This document shows positions 5,150 to 5,665 of a stretch of DNA of 5,665 nt, one piece after another (position 1 is the stretch's first letter; each line of letters begins with the position of its first letter). Made by a program: the position numbers and the translations under genes. Below the pieces are notes generated by a model that did no database searches, was not told the origin of the DNA, and saw only the letters and a list, made by a program, of their open reading frames with translations. The stretch is from Eubacterium sp. (lineage in GTDB: Bacteria; Bacillota; Clostridia; Lachnospirales; Lachnospiraceae): contig DOVJ01000159.1 in assembly GCA_003520145.1 (NCBI GenBank), positions 1 to 5,665 on the forward strand, written 5' to 3'.

Positions 5150-5440
5150 ATGAGTGTTAATTCAATTGATGCAGAAGATGATCAGTTTGCATATCGTTAT
5201 GATACACAGCTTCTGATCGACAGACGTGATAAGGATCTTGATGAGGATGAAATCGCTGATTATATCACGGAGAACTTCGAGGGAAACAGCCTTATTGCTG
5301 CTGGAGATGAGGACCTTATTAAGATACATTTTCATACCAACGAGCCATGGAAGATTCTTGAGTACTGTAATACAGTCGGAGAGATCTATGACATCGTTGT
5401 AGAGGATATGATAAGACAGTCTGCTGGTTTGAGAGGCTAG
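5150..5440 (+). CDS. Stand-alone FakA middle-domain-like protein
   Basis: The gene encodes 96 residues. ATG 5150 follows AAAGGAGA (5135-5142) by 7 nt. The whole protein matches, from memory of the family, the middle domain of fatty acid kinase FakA (YloV, formerly DAK2-like). The pattern is a strand FAYRYDTQLLI (13-23), an acidic helix DEDEIADYI, then GNSLIAAGDEDLIKIHFHTNEP (45-66), a helix PWKILEYCNTVG (66-77) and a last strand IYDIVVEDM (79-87). Full FakA is about 550 residues and has a DhaL-like kinase domain before this region and another after it; both are absent, so no kinase activity is expected from this protein alone. His60 and His62 of HFHTN correspond to the paired His of FakA. Where FakA usually has YCTE this protein has YDTQ (Asp18 for Cys). 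It has its own promoter and terminator, so it is a discrete gene rather than a fragment. It might modulate FakA or bind a FakB-type partner; that role is inferred. Confidence 0.85.
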   Translation: MSVNSIDAEDDQFAYRYDTQLLIDRRDKDLDEDEIADYITENFEGNSLIAAGDEDLIKIHFHTNEPWKILEYCNTVGEIYDIVVEDMIRQSAGLRG

Positions 5441-5495
5441 TACATCGGTTTTTAATTTAATGATAGAAGTTCAGATATAACGAAATATAAAAAGT

Positions 5496-5533
5496 GGTCT
5501 TGTTTCTGTTAATTCAGGGATAAGACCTTTTTT
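5496..5533 (+). terminator. Intrinsic terminator after the 5150-5440 gene
   Basis: GGTCTTGTTTCTG (5496-5508) pairs along its full 13-base length with CAGGGATAAGACC (5515-5527), counting three G-T pairs, around a 6-nt loop. Six T residues follow directly (5528-5533). It closes the single-gene unit about 55 nt after the stop codon. Confidence 0.9.
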
Positions 5534-5557
5534 ATATGCAATATGCAACTCAATAAT

Positions 5558-5611
5558 TTAATGTTCAGTTAATGTTTGGCAATTGTTCCGTTAAGAGTGC
5601 GGTAGTATCAT
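5558..5611 (+). promoter_or_regulatory. Activator-type promoter with 11-bp-phased repeats (Pho-box-like)
   Basis: Four consecutive 11-bp units start at 5558, 5569, 5580 and 5591: TTAATGTTCAG, TTAATGTTTGG, CAATTGTTCCG and TTAAGAGTGCG. The first two share eight leading bases exactly; the third and fourth match that octamer at five positions each. A -10 box TATCAT lies at 5606-5611. The -35 position 17 bp before it (5583-5588, TTGTTC) is poor and lies within the third unit. Direct repeats in one-helical-turn phase over a weak -35 are the hallmark of promoters activated by OmpR/PhoB-type response regulators. The TTAAxxTT core resembles Firmicute PhoP sites. The identity of the regulator is inferred. 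Confidence 0.5.
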
Positions 5612-5652
5612 ACATGTATCAAAGGAAAAAGAATACAAGAGGTGTTTTGAAA

Positions 5653-5665
5653 ATGAAGAAAACTA
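5653..5665 (+). CDS. Start of a gene cut by the window edge
   Basis: ATG 5653 is preceded by a good ribosome binding site, AAGAGGTG (5637-5644), and by a promoter at 5558-5611. Only M-K-K-T is visible, which is typical of a signal peptide start. If the upstream repeats are a Pho box, a phosphate-binding lipoprotein of the PstS type would be a natural guess, but the visible codons cannot show this. Confidence 0.6.

Overview
The window looks like a chromosomal stretch of a low-GC, Gram-positive anaerobe, most likely a Lachnospiraceae-type Clostridium relative (Butyrivibrio/Roseburia-like). This is inferred from AT-rich intergenic DNA, strong GGAGG-type ribosome binding sites, a YtrA-type GntR regulator and a FakA-like fragment. 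No rRNA or species marker is present, so the genus is a guess. All supported genes are on the + strand.

Layout. (1) 1-1012: the 3' end of an unrecognised gene, a 33-residue single-helix membrane peptide (420-521) and a 138-residue membrane-anchored protein (540-956), closed by a strong intrinsic terminator. (2) 1010-1205: about 200 bp without a gene but full of structure. It holds a 100-bp unit with perfect 18-bp inverted ends, followed by a GC-rich block that can fold in two mutually exclusive ways. (3) 1229-5079: a tightly packed five-gene operon behind a near-consensus promoter that carries a dyad operator. The order is ABC ATPase, membrane protein, YtrA-like GntR repressor, second ABC ATPase, large membrane protein; intergenic gaps are 1 to 7 nt. 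(4) 5076-5533: a monocistronic unit with its own extended -10 promoter and a terminator. It encodes a 96-residue stand-alone version of the middle domain of fatty acid kinase FakA. (5) 5534-5665: a promoter region with four 11-bp-phased repeats, resembling a Pho box, in front of a gene of which only the first codons (MKKT) are visible.

How it works together. The operon resembles the Bacillus ytr group and related GntR-controlled ABC exporters, in which a small GntR repressor shuts off its own operon until a cell-envelope stress relieves it. Here the regulator is the third gene, between two ATPase/membrane-protein pairs, so the operon may encode two transporters or one heteromeric complex. The first ATPase has an Asn where the switch His normally sits. 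The last membrane protein carries a soluble C-terminal domain that looks like a bacterial PH-type fold. The substrate cannot be read from the sequence.

Nothing in the window is a CRISPR array, tRNA, rRNA or recognisable transposase. The points most worth checking are the structured intergenic block, the mini FakA-middle protein, the two unusual membrane subunits and the phased repeats at the right end.
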